Assembly: GCA_025435555.1 (NCBI GenBank) | Contig: JAIWWG010000037.1 | Coordinates: forward strand, 62,001 to 126,000 | Direction: 5' to 3' | Length of the DNA: 64,000 bases | From: Chytriomyces cf. hyalinus JEL632 | Lineage: Eukaryota; Chytridiomycota; Chytridiomycetes; Chytridiales; Chytriomycetaceae | Shown: in pieces, positions 1 to 9,391 of the stretch | How the letters are laid out: every line of letters begins with the position of its first letter | Position numbering within the stretch: position 1 is the stretch's first letter | The notes under the pieces: generated by a model | The model's input: only the letters and a program-made list of their open reading frames with translations | What the model was told of the DNA's origin: nothing | Databases searched by the model: none | Position numbers and translations under genes: made by a program

Positions 1-403
1 TGTGCTCAGTTTCAGTGGCCAGCAGATCTTGTGCCTGACGCGCGAAACGCCCACTTGTGAACGACATTTTGGAAAAAAGATATTTTATTTACGCGGCCGA
101 CGTGCGCAGTAAATGTACGTCCGCCACACTAAATTTTGGTTATAATAATCTCTAAATATTAGTTCGGGCAACAACAATAAAAACAAATAAGAAAATTGGC
201 TTAGTCTTTTTGACATGACCAATAGTCCAGGAAGTAACTTGCGCTATTGTGCAGAAACATCTCACGAATTTGATGCACAAACAAAAACCAGGTTTGTCAA
301 ATAAATACGTAATTCCGCGGATCATTGCACAATACTTTCAGACTGGCAGATGATGGGTGGCAGTGATAAGCTTGGCCGCCATATTCGAGTTCTTGTTATC
401 AAT
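1..403. other. Intergenic left edge
   Basis: No coding region is supported here. The stretch is A+T-rich and lies downstream of the first receptor copy, so it should hold that copy's 3' flank and perhaps the end of a gene off the left edge. I see no tRNA, repeat or known motif. Confidence 0.4.
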
Positions 404-1409
404 TTATTTCTTTTCAAAACACCGACGTGCACACGGCCTGCACACATTACTACGGATCTCCTTGTCAAACACGAGAATCACGATCGGATTTGCGACGTAA
501 TTCAGTTGCGAAACAAAGTCTGCGGCAAACTCAAACTCCGTCGCTTGCGGCACCCCGTCATCAGCTCCGTCACCCCAAATAAGAAATATGGACCCCGACC
601 GACAATAAATAAACCCACAATTGCTATGCTCTGAATCAGCAGATTCATCTGCTTCTCCTCTTCCTCCGATTTCTTTCGTCGCCTATTTTGAAAGATTGCA
701 GACTTTGTTTGCTGTCCGCTGTCCGATAGTATGTTAGCATTCACAGTCACAGGTGCTGAAGGAATATTGGGGTCACGCTCGTACGCAACCACACCAGTGT
801 TTTTGAAGGCTTCAAATGTGGTCCATACTTTTTGGTATATTCGGTAGTAGGCGTATGCGATTCCAACTAACGGCGTTGCGAGAATAATAGCGCACAAGCT
901 TGTTAAAATAACGGTCTGGGGGTGCCGGCCGTGCCATCGAGGCGTGCAGTTATCGCCGGAGGGTTGCATAAAGTAAGAGTCGTCCTGGGACCCAAGCAGA
1001 AAAGGAAAGCCCACTACAGCAGTAGGCACAACAACTGACACCGATATATAGGTCGCAATGAATATGTTTGTGATTTTTTGGGCTTTGACGTCACTTTGTA
1101 CCGGAGTAAAGTAAGGCCAGCACAGAGGCTCATTGAAACTAAGGCGCCGCCAACGACCATAGCCCCATGGATCTGACAGATCTTCTTGTCATACTCGAGA
1201 GAATTTCGGATAAGATGTGTAGTAGTAAGTATCCAACCGTTGATCATCGTGAGACAGTCACTGCAGCAGAGCGTAAAGATGATCACGGAAGTGTGCGGCA
1301 ATTCTCTGAGCACGCGTGCATTGGATAGAATGAGGACAGAGTTTAGAGCTATCGCGATGCTGTTGATGATTGCTTTCGACCACGAATAAGCGAGGTGTGG
1401 GCTGTCCAT
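404..1409 (-). pseudogene. Seven-helix receptor copy A, frameshifted
   Basis: First member of the tandem rhodopsin-like (class A) receptor array. It begins with the same MDSPHLAY start as copy B and has TM1-TM3, but the frame is lost after RYKV, around 1085-1095: one base is missing from the codon after that valine compared with copy E. The frame reopens for TM4-TM6 (the GRGPY motif near 620). It is lost again near 550, where a run of four G stands where the paralogue needs five, and ends in a premature stop. Reading past the second lesion gives TM7 with the NPIVILVF motif and a stop at 404. Two single-base deletions in an otherwise clean copy suggest a young pseudogene, or assembly indels, the second being in a homopolymer. 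Confidence 0.75.
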
Positions 1410-1731
1410 TGTTGTAGATCTTTGGCATCTGCGGAAATAGTGCTTCTTCATGCAGCAAAAAAAAATTCACATCGAGAGGCTATATTATAAGTCAGTTACG
1501 CCTTCCACGCACAGGGTCCAATCACATATTATTACGGATTTGAATGCGATATCTTTCACCACATGCCACAGCTCCTTCATATTTCATTTCAGCGTGACAG
1601 CTCTGTTTGGTGGCCCGACGTGACCTTCCTCAAAACTGGGACATTCCTTCTTCTTTTTCCCAAACACATTATTTCTAATGTCCTCGTCAAACACGAGAAT
1701 TACGATCGGATTCGCTACGAAATTCAGTTGC
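1166..1731. repeat. Tandem duplicated tract, unit 1
   Basis: By eye this tract is identical to 2381..2946, a shift of exactly 1215 bp. It covers the 5' third of copy A, the A/B spacer and the 3' end of copy B. Identity stops abruptly on both sides, inside coding sequence, as expected for a recent unequal crossover or gene conversion. Confidence 0.85.
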
Positions 1732-2624
1732 GCTATAAAGTCGGCCGCAAACTCAAACTCCATGGCTTGTGGCACACCAGAAAGCACCTCCATCATTGCA
1801 AATACGAAATATGGACCCCACCCAAGAACGAAAACTGCCACAAGCGCAAGGCTTTGAATCAGCAGCTGCATTTGCTTCTCTTCTTCTTCCGACTTCCTTC
1901 CTTTCGTTCGAGGGAGGGAGGACCTTGTCAGTTGCCTGCTGTCGGATTTCATCGGAACACTGGCGCGGTCAGGCGCAGATTGTGAGCAGCTCTCGTACGA
2001 GCAGACGCTGGCTCCTTTAAAGGCCTCGAACGTTGTTGATACTTTGCGGTAGATCTGAAAATACGCGTATCCCATACCAGACAAAGGAATCGCCAGAGTT
2101 ATGATGCAAGCAACCGACATGACAAGTGTCGGAGGATCTCTCGCATGCCATCGTGGAGTGCAATTGTCGCCCGATGGCTGCATCATGAACGAGACATCTT
2201 GCGACCCAAGCAGGAACGGCAGCGCAGCAAGAATGAAGCTAGCAAACGTTACCGTTGATATATAAGCTATCACGAGCTTTGTAGTGGCTTTTTGAGACTC
2301 CACAATCATTTTGTATCGCAGGAATGTGAGACCTGAACACAGACACAAGGAAATCAAGCAGCCGGCAGTTATCAAGACGGCATGGATCTGACAGATCTTC
2401 TTGTCATACTCGAGAGAATTTCGGATAAGATGTGTAGTAGTAAGTATCCAACCGTTGATCATCGTGAGACAGTCACTGCAGCAGAGCGTAAAGATGATCA
2501 CGGAAGTGTGCGGCAATTCTCTGAGCACGCGTGCATTGGATAGAATGAGGACAGAGTTTAGAGCTATCGCGATGCTGTTGATGATTGCTTTCGACCACGA
2601 ATAAGCGAGGTGTGGGCTGTCCAT
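1584..2624 (-). CDS. Rhodopsin-like seven-helix receptor, copy B
   Basis: Predicted 346-residue, intronless plasma-membrane receptor of the class A GPCR fold. Seven hydrophobic segments lie near residues 12-30, 40-62, 80-101, 118-139, 166-190, 251-275 and 288-312. Class A landmarks: LCCSD in TM2 (Asp51), a Cys78-Cys155 pair linking TM3 to the second outer loop (DNCTPRW), LRY at 102-104 in the DRY position, GWGPY in TM6, and NP at 305-306 followed by an acidic helix-8 start (FDEDIRNNV). The third inner loop is long, Ser-rich and ends in an acidic KSEEEEK stretch. Residue 299, where opsins carry the retinal lysine, is Gln, so this is not an opsin. I chose MDSPHLAY as start because copies C and F also begin MD; an upstream in-frame Met would add 14 residues. 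Ligand unknown. Confidence 0.85.
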   Translation of the reverse strand: MDSPHLAYSWSKAIINSIAIALNSVLILSNARVLRELPHTSVIIFTLCCSDCLTMINGWILTTTHLIRNSLEYDKKICQIHAVLITAGCLISLCLCSGLTFLRYKMIVESQKATTKLVIAYISTVTFASFILAALPFLLGSQDVSFMMQPSGDNCTPRWHARDPPTLVMSVACIITLAIPLSGMGYAYFQIYRKVSTTFEAFKGASVCSYESCSQSAPDRASVPMKSDSRQLTRSSLPRTKGRKSEEEEKQMQLLIQSLALVAVFVLGWGPYFVFAMMEVLSGVPQAMEFEFAADFIAQLNFVANPIVILVFDEDIRNNVFGKKKKECPSFEEGHVGPPNRAVTLK

Positions 2625-2946
2625 TGTTGTAGATCTTTGGCATCTGCGGAAATAGTGCTTCTTCATGCAGCAAAAAAAAATTCACATCGAGAGGCTATAT
2701 TATAAGTCAGTTACGCCTTCCACGCACAGGGTCCAATCACATATTATTACGGATTTGAATGCGATATCTTTCACCACATGCCACAGCTCCTTCATATTTC
2801 ATTTCAGCGTGACAGCTCTGTTTGGTGGCCCGACGTGACCTTCCTCAAAACTGGGACATTCCTTCTTCTTTTTCCCAAACACATTATTTCTAATGTCCTC
2901 GTCAAACACGAGAATTACGATCGGATTCGCTACGAAATTCAGTTGC
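2381..2946. repeat. Tandem duplicated tract, unit 2
   Basis: Partner of 1166..1731, identical by eye over 566 bp. It covers the 5' third of copy B, the B/C spacer and the 3' end of copy C. Copies A and B therefore share a promoter-proximal region, and copies B and C share a C-terminal tail. Confidence 0.85.
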
Positions 2947-3839
2947 ATAACAAAATCTGCCGCAAACTCCAACTCCGTCGGCTGCGCCACGCCAGAAATC
3001 ACCTCCATCATCGCAAATGTGAAATATGGAGCCCATCCAACTACGAAAACTCCCACAATTGCGAGACTCTGAATTAGTAGCTTCATTTGTTTCTCTTCTT
3101 CTTCGGATTTTGTTCCTTTTGTTGGGGGGATCGAAGACCTTGTTCCCCCGCTGCCATTAGATTTCATCGCAACACTGGTGCGACCAGGAGCAGACTGCGA
3201 GGAGCTCTCATAGGAGAAAGTACTGACTCTTCTGAACGCTTCAAATGTTGTCGATACTTTGCGATAGATTTGATAATATGCAAATCCCATTCCAGCCAAA
3301 GGGACTGCTAGAATCGTGATGGCAGAGATAACCAGGGTAAGAGTTTCAGGGTCTCGCCCATGCCATCGTGAAGTGCAATCATCTCCCGATGGTTGCATAG
3401 CGTACGAAACATCCTGGGATCCCAGTAGAAACGGCAAGCCGGCAACGACGAAGCTAACAAAAGTTGCCATTGACATAGAAGCTACCAAGAATTTGGTGGT
3501 TACTTTTTGACAGTGAACGATCATTTTGTATCGCAGGAACGTGAGGACTGAGCACAGATTTATGGAAAGCAAGCAGCCGCCAGTTATCAAGAAGGCATGG
3601 ATCTGACAAAGTTTCTTGTCATAATCGAGGGTGTTTCGGATAATATGTGTAGTTGTAAGGATCCAGCTGTTGATCAGCGCGAGACTATCACTGCAGCAGA
3701 GCGTAAAGATCAGCACTGAGGTGTGAGGCAATTTTCGGAGTAGGCGTGAATTGGACAGAATGATAACAAAGTTTAGAGCCAGAGCGATGCTGTCAACGAT
3801 TGATTTTGCCCACGAATACGCGAGGTGTGGGTTGTCCAT
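2799..3839 (-). CDS. Rhodopsin-like seven-helix receptor, copy C
   Basis: 346-residue intronless paralogue of copy B starting MDNPHLAY. It has the same landmarks: a TM2 LCCSD, a TM3 cysteine (KLCQIHA), the loop-2 cysteine (DDCTSRW), LRYKMIV after TM3, GWAPYF in TM6, and NPIVILVFDEDIRNNV across TM7 and helix 8. The C-terminal tail (FGKKKKECPSF onward) is identical to that of copy B because it lies in the duplicated tract. The body is clearly diverged, so only the ends have been homogenised. Expected to be an intact G-protein-coupled sensor; ligand and G-protein partner cannot be read from sequence. Confidence 0.85.
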   Translation of the reverse strand: MDNPHLAYSWAKSIVDSIALALNFVIILSNSRLLRKLPHTSVLIFTLCCSDSLALINSWILTTTHIIRNTLDYDKKLCQIHAFLITGGCLLSINLCSVLTFLRYKMIVHCQKVTTKFLVASMSMATFVSFVVAGLPFLLGSQDVSYAMQPSGDDCTSRWHGRDPETLTLVISAITILAVPLAGMGFAYYQIYRKVSTTFEAFRRVSTFSYESSSQSAPGRTSVAMKSNGSGGTRSSIPPTKGTKSEEEEKQMKLLIQSLAIVGVFVVGWAPYFTFAMMEVISGVAQPTELEFAADFVMQLNFVANPIVILVFDEDIRNNVFGKKKKECPSFEEGHVGPPNRAVTLK

Positions 3840-4014
3840 TGTTGGAGATCTTTGGCATTTGCAAAAGTAAGGTTTGCTTTTGATGGAGTATAATTTTTTT
3901 TACGCAAACCCGATATTTATTCAGCCTGTCCAAAAGCCGTGTGCAAGACCCAATCACATTATTACGCATATCTCTGCGAATATCTTTCACCGCATGCCAC
4001 AGCTCCTTCATATT

Positions 4015-5024
4015 TCATTTCAGCGTGACAGCTCTGTTTGGTGGCCCGACGTGACCTTCCTCAAAACTGGGACATTCCTTCTTCTTTTTCCCAAACACAT
4101 TATTTCTAATGTCTCGTCAAACACGAGAATCACGATCGCATTCACTACGAAATTCAGGTTCATAACGAAGTCCACCGCAAACTCCAGCTCCGTCGTCTGA
4201 GGCGCCCCAGAAATCACTTCCATCATCGCAAATGCGAAATATGGAGCCCACCCAACCACGAAAACTCCCACAATTGCGAGACTTTGAATCAGCAGCTGCA
4301 TCTGCTTCAACTATTCCTCGGATTTTGCTCCTTTTGTTGGAGGGATCGAAGACCTAAGCAGTAGCCTGCTATTGGATTTCGTCGGAACATTGATGCGACC
4401 AGGAGCAGATTGCGGGCAGCTCTCGTAGAAGAAAGTACTGACTCTTTTGAACGCCTCGAACGTTGTCGATAATTAGCTGTAGATTTGACTCCATTCCAGC
4501 CTAAGGACAGCCAGCATCATGATGCAAGAGATTACCATGACAATCGTGGCGTGCAGTTATAGCCCGATGGTTGCACAATGTACGAAACATCCTGGGATCC
4601 CAGTAGAAACGGCAAGCCGGCAACGGCGAAGCTACCAAAGGTTACCGTTGATATAGAAGCCACCAAGAACTTAATGGTGACTTTTTGACAGTGGATACTC
4701 GTTTTGTTTATCGCAGGTACGTGAGGCCAGAGCACAGGTTTATGGAAAGCAAGCAGCCGCCAGTCAGTTATCAAGACAGCATGGATGCGGCAAAGTTTCT
4801 TGTCATAATCGAGGGTATTTCGGATCAGATGTGTAGTTGTAATGATCCAGCCGTTGATCAGCACGAGACTATCGCTGCAGCAGAGGGTGAAGATTATCAC
4901 GGAAGAGTGCGGCAATTCCCGCAGTACGCGTGCATTGGATAGAATGACGACAGAGTTCAGAGCTAAAGCGATGCTGCTGACGATCGCTTTTGCCCATGAA
5001 AAATAAGCGAGGTGAGGGGTCCAT
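4015..5024 (-). pseudogene. Seven-helix receptor copy D, decayed
   Basis: Recognisable from end to end as a receptor of this array but broken many times. Compared with copy C it shows: a net +1 indel just after the start; a 4-bp duplication (cagt) near 4762 that shifts frame in TM3; extra bases at the LRYK motif; loss of about 30 bp around the loop-2 cysteine region near 4550; loss of bases near 4487; a stop in the acidic KSEEEE stretch near 4310; and a single-base deletion near 4110 that turns the helix-8 motif FDEDIRNNV into FDETLEIM. Yet the last ~130 bp (3983-4112) are almost identical to copies B and C, which points to recent conversion at the 3' end of an otherwise old pseudogene. Confidence 0.85.
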
Positions 5025-5089
5025 TGTTGCAGATCTTAAGCATTATGGTATGCTTTCACTCTTGGACAAGTAAAGTTGACGGTATTTAT

Positions 5090-6112
5090 TTATGTTATGT
5101 CACTCCTTCCAAAACGCCCAGTGCAAGGACCAATCACATTATTACGGATATCCTTATCAAACACGAGAATCACAATTGGGTTCGCGACATAATTCAGTTG
5201 CGCTATAAAATCCGCCGCAAACTCAAACTCCGTCGGCTGCTGCACTCCCGAAAGCAGTTCCATCATCCCAAACAAGAAGTATGGACCCCATCCAACTACA
5301 AAAACTCCCACAATTGCTATGCTTTGAATCAGTAGTTTCATCTGTCTCTCTTCCTCCTCGGATTTCTTTCGTTTGCCCGCTTGAACAATAAGGGGAGATG
5401 ACTTTGTTTGCTGTCCGTTGTCAGATTGAACGGTGACGTTTACGAGACCGCGCGATGACTGCGATGAGACTTCATAGCTGACTACTCCGGTAACTCTAAA
5501 TGCTTCAAATGTTGTTGATACTTTTCGGTAGATTTGGAAATACGCGCATCCCATTCCAACTAACGGCGTTCCAAGAATAATGGCGCAAGTGGTTGATACA
5601 ATGAGTGTCCGTGGGTCGCGACCATGCCATCGCGGAGTACAGTTGTCGCCGGATGGTTGCATAAAGTACGAGTCATCCTGGGATCCCAGCAGGAACGGCA
5701 GGCTAGCCACTGTGGCAGAAACAGTAATTGACGCGGATATGTAACTTGCAACGAATCTCGTTGTGATCTTTTGCGCCTTGACAATGACTTTGTATCGGAG
5801 CAAAGTAAGCCCCGCGCATAGGCTCATTGAAAGTAAAGCACCGCCAACGACCATGGCGGCATGGATCTGGCACAATCTATTATCGTATTCAAGACTATTT
5901 CGAAAAAGATGGGTTGCTGCGATGGTCCAGCTGTTGATCAGGGTGAGATTATCGCTGCAGCAGAGAGTGAAGATTAAGACAGACGTGTACGGCAATTTGT
6001 ACACGAAACGGGCGTTGGATACAACGAGAGTAAAGTTGAGAATGAAGGCAATGCCTTCCGTGATGACCACTGTCCATGCATAGCCACGATGGGTTGAATC
6101 CATTCTTTGCAA
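5090..6112 (-). CDS. Rhodopsin-like seven-helix receptor, copy E
   Basis: 340-residue intronless receptor. The start is MQRMDSTHRGY, or MDSTHRGY three residues later to match its paralogues. TM2 has LCCSD, TM3 is preceded by RLCQIHA, loop 2 carries DNCTPRW, TM3 ends LRYKVIV, TM6 has GWGPYFLFG, and TM7 ends NPIVILVFDKDIRNNV. The inner loop 3 ends KSEEEER. The C-terminal tail differs from B and C (VIGPCTGRFG), so it lies outside the homogenised region. This copy is the best reference for locating the lesions in copy A, with which it shares several segments. Confidence 0.85.
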   Translation of the reverse strand: MQRMDSTHRGYAWTVVITEGIAFILNFTLVVSNARFVYKLPYTSVLIFTLCCSDNLTLINSWTIAATHLFRNSLEYDNRLCQIHAAMVVGGALLSMSLCAGLTLLRYKVIVKAQKITTRFVASYISASITVSATVASLPFLLGSQDDSYFMQPSGDNCTPRWHGRDPRTLIVSTTCAIILGTPLVGMGCAYFQIYRKVSTTFEAFRVTGVVSYEVSSQSSRGLVNVTVQSDNGQQTKSSPLIVQAGKRKKSEEEERQMKLLIQSIAIVGVFVVGWGPYFLFGMMELLSGVQQPTEFEFAADFIAQLNYVANPIVILVFDKDIRNNVIGPCTGRFGRSDIT

Positions 6113-6167
6113 ATCTTTTCCTGTAAATCTTCAATTTGACGAACAGCGGGACAGTTCAAGTTCAAGT

Positions 6168-7181
6168 TTAACACGTCACGCGTCTGCTTATTTTTATTGC
6201 AACAAATGAGAAGCTATCGCGCACGTTTTTTTGAATGTCCTTATCGAAAAGAAAGATGACGAAGGGGTTTGCCAGATAATTCACTTGCAAAACATAGTCT
6301 GCCGCGAACTCAACCGAAGCCGAGAGACTCACCCCCGACAAAAGCCCAAATGTTCCGTACAGCATATACGGCGTCCAACCAACAACAAATACACCTACAA
6401 TAACAAGACTCTGAATCAAGAGCGCCACCTGCTTCTCCTCCTCTTCGCACTTTTCGCGTTTGCTCTGTTTCGTAAGATGCCAAGTCCCCGTTTTTATCTC
6501 AGAAGCATTCGTCAAAGCGCCTGTGTTTGAAGTTTGAACTGATTTTCCTTCGTTGCTGATGACGCCGGTCGCTTTGAACGACTCAAACGTTTTCGAAACT
6601 TTTCGATAAATAAAGTAGTACGCGAACCCGATCCCCGTCAACGGTGTCACCAAAATCACGGCGCAAGCGCAAGAAACAATGACAGTTCTCGGATCCCGGC
6701 TGTGCCATCTGACTGTGCAATTGTCGCCAGAAGGCTGCATTACATATGATTCGGCTTCGGAGCCAAGCATGAACGGCAAAATGGCCGTCAAGAAGGCAAC
6801 TGCGGCAGAAGAGCCAATGTATTGCGCGATAAACAGGCGAGTGATTTTACGCCCGGTTACAATGACCAGAAATCGCAGCAGAGTTAATCCAGCACACAGA
6901 CCCAGCGAAAAAAGCGCGCCGAAAGTGATAAAAATGGCCTGGATTTGGCACATTCTCGCGTTATAGTCGAGGCTTCCACTTGTCAGGTGGTGGACAACGA
7001 GGATAAAAGTGTTGATCATGGTGATGTTGTCGCTGCAGCACAGGAAGACGATCAGAACTGAGGGTTGCGGCAGCTTATGAAGACAGCGAACGTTGGACAG
7101 AATAATGATCAGATTGAGGGTGATTGCGATGCCTTCGGTGATGGCCGTTGCCCAGGAATAACCCCAGTGTGCCTGGTCCAT
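6168..7181 (-). CDS. Rhodopsin-like seven-helix receptor, copy F
   Basis: 337-residue intronless receptor and the most divergent intact copy, at the head of the array. It starts MDQAHWGYSW. Landmarks are kept: LCCSD in TM2, MCQIQA before TM3, LLRFLVIV in place of LRYKVIV (Tyr replaced by Phe), DNCTVRWHSRDP in loop 2, GWTPYMLYG in TM6 and NPFVIFLFDKDIQKNV in TM7/helix 8. Inner loop 3 is again long, with an acidic EEEEK end. Its start is about 50 bp from the divergent OB-fold gene, so the two may share a promoter. It may be the founder from which the array grew toward lower coordinates. Confidence 0.85.
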   Translation of the reverse strand: MDQAHWGYSWATAITEGIAITLNLIIILSNVRCLHKLPQPSVLIVFLCCSDNITMINTFILVVHHLTSGSLDYNARMCQIQAIFITFGALFSLGLCAGLTLLRFLVIVTGRKITRLFIAQYIGSSAAVAFLTAILPFMLGSEAESYVMQPSGDNCTVRWHSRDPRTVIVSCACAVILVTPLTGIGFAYYFIYRKVSKTFESFKATGVISNEGKSVQTSNTGALTNASEIKTGTWHLTKQSKREKCEEEEKQVALLIQSLVIVGVFVVGWTPYMLYGTFGLLSGVSLSASVEFAADYVLQVNYLANPFVIFLFDKDIQKNVRDSFSFVAIKISRRVTC

Positions 7182-7231
7182 TGTGAAAAGTATTTGAGTG
7201 CAATCTGTAAATCCGTGTTACTGTGAACAAC
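7182..7231. promoter_or_regulatory. Short divergent promoter
   Basis: Only about 50 bp separate the start of receptor copy F (minus) from the first ATG of the OB-fold gene (plus). Both core promoters must lie here or overlap the opposite gene. No clear TATA box is visible. Confidence 0.35.
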
Positions 7232-8140
7232 ATGTCGGCCACTCTGGAAACTGCGACAAGTACTCACACTCCCACATCGATGCCGGTCACTGTCTGTGCA
7301 TTCGTCGAATGCGCTGAATCCGCGAAGCCAGTGCACGCAGCCAATTCAAAAACCCCAAAAGTCGTTCTCGTGCGAGACAACACACGAAGCGGAGTCACAC
7401 TCAAGACATGGTCGAACGCGTTCGACGGGCTTCGAAGCGGGGACTTGGTGAGATTTGTTGCGGTCAAGAGCGTATTTATGGGCACAGCCAGTCTGCAGCT
7501 GGTCAGGCAGACTGACACGAATTATGCTGGACTGGGCCGAGAATGGATGGATTCTGGCGACAGCGGCGGGGTCGTTATAGTTTCGAGGATGACTGGAGAT
7601 GGCGGTGAAGGCGGTGGATTCGGTGATACCGATGAGGTGTATCGAGACCGAATTGAATCTTTGCTGGCGTGGTCAGTCTCCGATCCTTTTCTCTCGTCTC
7701 TCCGCCGTTACTCGGCCTCTGAGGTGGCTGACGTAGCTGACGGTGCCAACGACTGCTCCGGTCAAACCGCGGGATTGAAGCCAACCCGCCACAGTCCCGC
7801 ATCAACCGGCGCCGCCAATTCTTCCGTCACAATCATAGGCGCACTAAAACTCTGCGATGCAAAACTGCCTTCAGTCATGGCGCCGGATTTTTGCGCGGCG
7901 GATGAATTTAAAGTGCAGGTGACACAAGCATGCACAGTCACACATCACTCCATCAGACGGGATGCTCTCGAACAGGTGCTGAGCTGCTCTCTCGTTGGTC
8001 CAGAGGACTTGTTTGCAAGGCTTCGATGGGCAGACCGGCTCCTTCAACGCGTGCGCTTGGTGGAATCGTTCCAGGTTGAAATCCAGGCCAACGCGTACGG
8101 AAGAATCGTCAGCGTTGCCATAGACATGGACAGTAAATGA
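7232..8140 (+). CDS. OB-fold-like hypothetical protein
   Basis: 302 residues, no intron. The first ATG is at 7232 (MSATLETATS); the frame is open nine bases further but begins with GTG. The N-terminal third reads like an OB-fold: VTVCAFVEC, then VVLVRDNTRSGVTLKTW, LRSGDLVRFVAVKSVF and SLQLV. This is the strand, (D)xTG-like turn and GDxVR pattern of RPA, shieldin or meiotic OB proteins. The middle is Gly/Ser-rich and unstructured, and the C-terminal third (about 190-302) is a compact mixed domain with no motif I can name. A single-stranded DNA or protein-binding role is inference from the fold only. Confidence 0.6.
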   Translation: MSATLETATSTHTPTSMPVTVCAFVECAESAKPVHAANSKTPKVVLVRDNTRSGVTLKTWSNAFDGLRSGDLVRFVAVKSVFMGTASLQLVRQTDTNYAGLGREWMDSGDSGGVVIVSRMTGDGGEGGGFGDTDEVYRDRIESLLAWSVSDPFLSSLRRYSASEVADVADGANDCSGQTAGLKPTRHSPASTGAANSSVTIIGALKLCDAKLPSVMAPDFCAADEFKVQVTQACTVTHHSIRRDALEQVLSCSLVGPEDLFARLRWADRLLQRVRLVESFQVEIQANAYGRIVSVAIDMDSK

Positions 8141-8366
8141 AGCGATCATTCGTCAGTCAGTGTGCACTTTATTGCCCAGTAGTCCAGTGTCCCAGTATGT
8201 ACCAGCATAACTCCCCAGCGGTGGCCATCCCCAAAAACTGCCACCACGGGCAGTAAAACTTGTAATCCACCGATCCGATTGGGCATCATTTGCTTTTTTC
8301 TGCAAAAACGCCATACAGGAAAATCTTGAAGCGAACATCCAATCGAGCATCCAACCAACCGACGAC

Positions 8367-9088
8367 ATGACCGACCTGAATTGGTATGTGCGCCTCCTCT
8401 GCATGACCTCTCCCCTCCTGCACTGGTGCCTTTGTGATGGTGCGCCTGGTGCATTAGAATGCCGTGGCATGTCCTGGAATGATCGACGCAGTGCCACATT
8501 TGCGCAATGACTGGATGTGGCCGGTCCTTCTCCCGCTACTCTGGTAGTAGGGATCACTCCTACCTGGGGATACAGCCAACAAAAGCACCGTGGTCGTGGC
8601 CCGTGCGCCGTCTCCGCTACTTTGTGGCACCCCCATATCCCACATAAAATTCCGCTCTGTTGACCGCCAATACCCACGCTGACCCTCACACCAACAGGTG
8701 CATCTGCGGCAAGTCCACGATGGAAGACGCCCTCTACTGCTCCCTCCGCTGCAAAACGGCCGACTGCAAATCGATGACGCCAGATTCGTGCCCAGTCAAA
8801 CACGGAAAAATCGAACCCTTCTTTTCCCTTCCCAGCCCAGCAATTCTCTCCCCAACGTCACCATGGAAGACCGCAGCCGCGCCACAAAACACATTTGTCT
8901 TCCACTCGGGTTCTCCCTCAAAGCCGGTGGGCGCGCCCTTTCTCAAACGACCCCGCATGAACTCTGTGGAAACGCCGCCGGCAAGCCCCGTTTTGAGACA
9001 CGTGTTGAATGAACACGACACGGCGAGTGCCGAGTTCTTGTACGCACAACTGGCGTTCAACAGGCGAAGCAAGCGCGCCGTTTCATAG
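8367..9088 (+). CDS. Ecl1-family zinc-binding protein, copy 1
   Basis: CDS join(8367..8383, 8698..9088), 135 residues. Exon 1 codes only MTDLN plus two bases of a Trp codon. The donor is gtatgt and the 314-bp intron ends in cag; exon 2 completes the Trp and runs straight into the zinc motif CICGKSTMEDALYCSLRC. This spacing (CxCGK, then YCSxxC) matches the Ecl1/2/3 family (Pfam Life-span regulatory factor), small zinc-binding proteins that in fission yeast respond to starvation and extend chronological life span. The rest is Ser/Pro-rich and ends YAQLAFNRRSKR, a tail shared with other copies here. The intron is the longest in the array. First of eight genes on the same strand. Confidence 0.8.
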
Positions 9089-9391
9089 CCCAAGGCGCAC
9101 GTCGTTGCTGTACTATTATTCCCCCCACGCATCCTGCACCCAATCAGTGCTTGCTGCGCTTGCTGCCGTTCCCTGTTTCTTTTTCTCCTTGACTCGACTC
9201 ATTTCGTCAATTGTATTCTTTCCATTCTCCTCTTGATATATTATTTGGTGTGCTGCTGTAAAGGTCCAATGTAAATCTCGTAAAATGCCCCGCGTATTTA
9301 TCAAAGCAATTTAACAGATGAGTTGATTTATGGATGGACAACTCCACAATGGACCAAGCTTGTGCACAATATTTATTCAACACATTTGCAG

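Noticed and set aside
1563-3077. Plus-strand frames at 1563, 2778 and 3874 that repeat the same N-terminal peptide
   Set aside because: They are antisense shadows of the duplicated receptor tails and spacer; the repeat reflects the DNA duplication, not a gene family.
404-7181. Receptors as opsins
   Set aside because: The TM7 lysine that binds retinal is replaced by Gln in the B and C copies and is absent in the others; NPxxxxxF is a general class A feature.
7223-7231. GTG start for the OB-fold gene
   Set aside because: Nuclear eukaryotic genes start at ATG; the first ATG is nine bases downstream.
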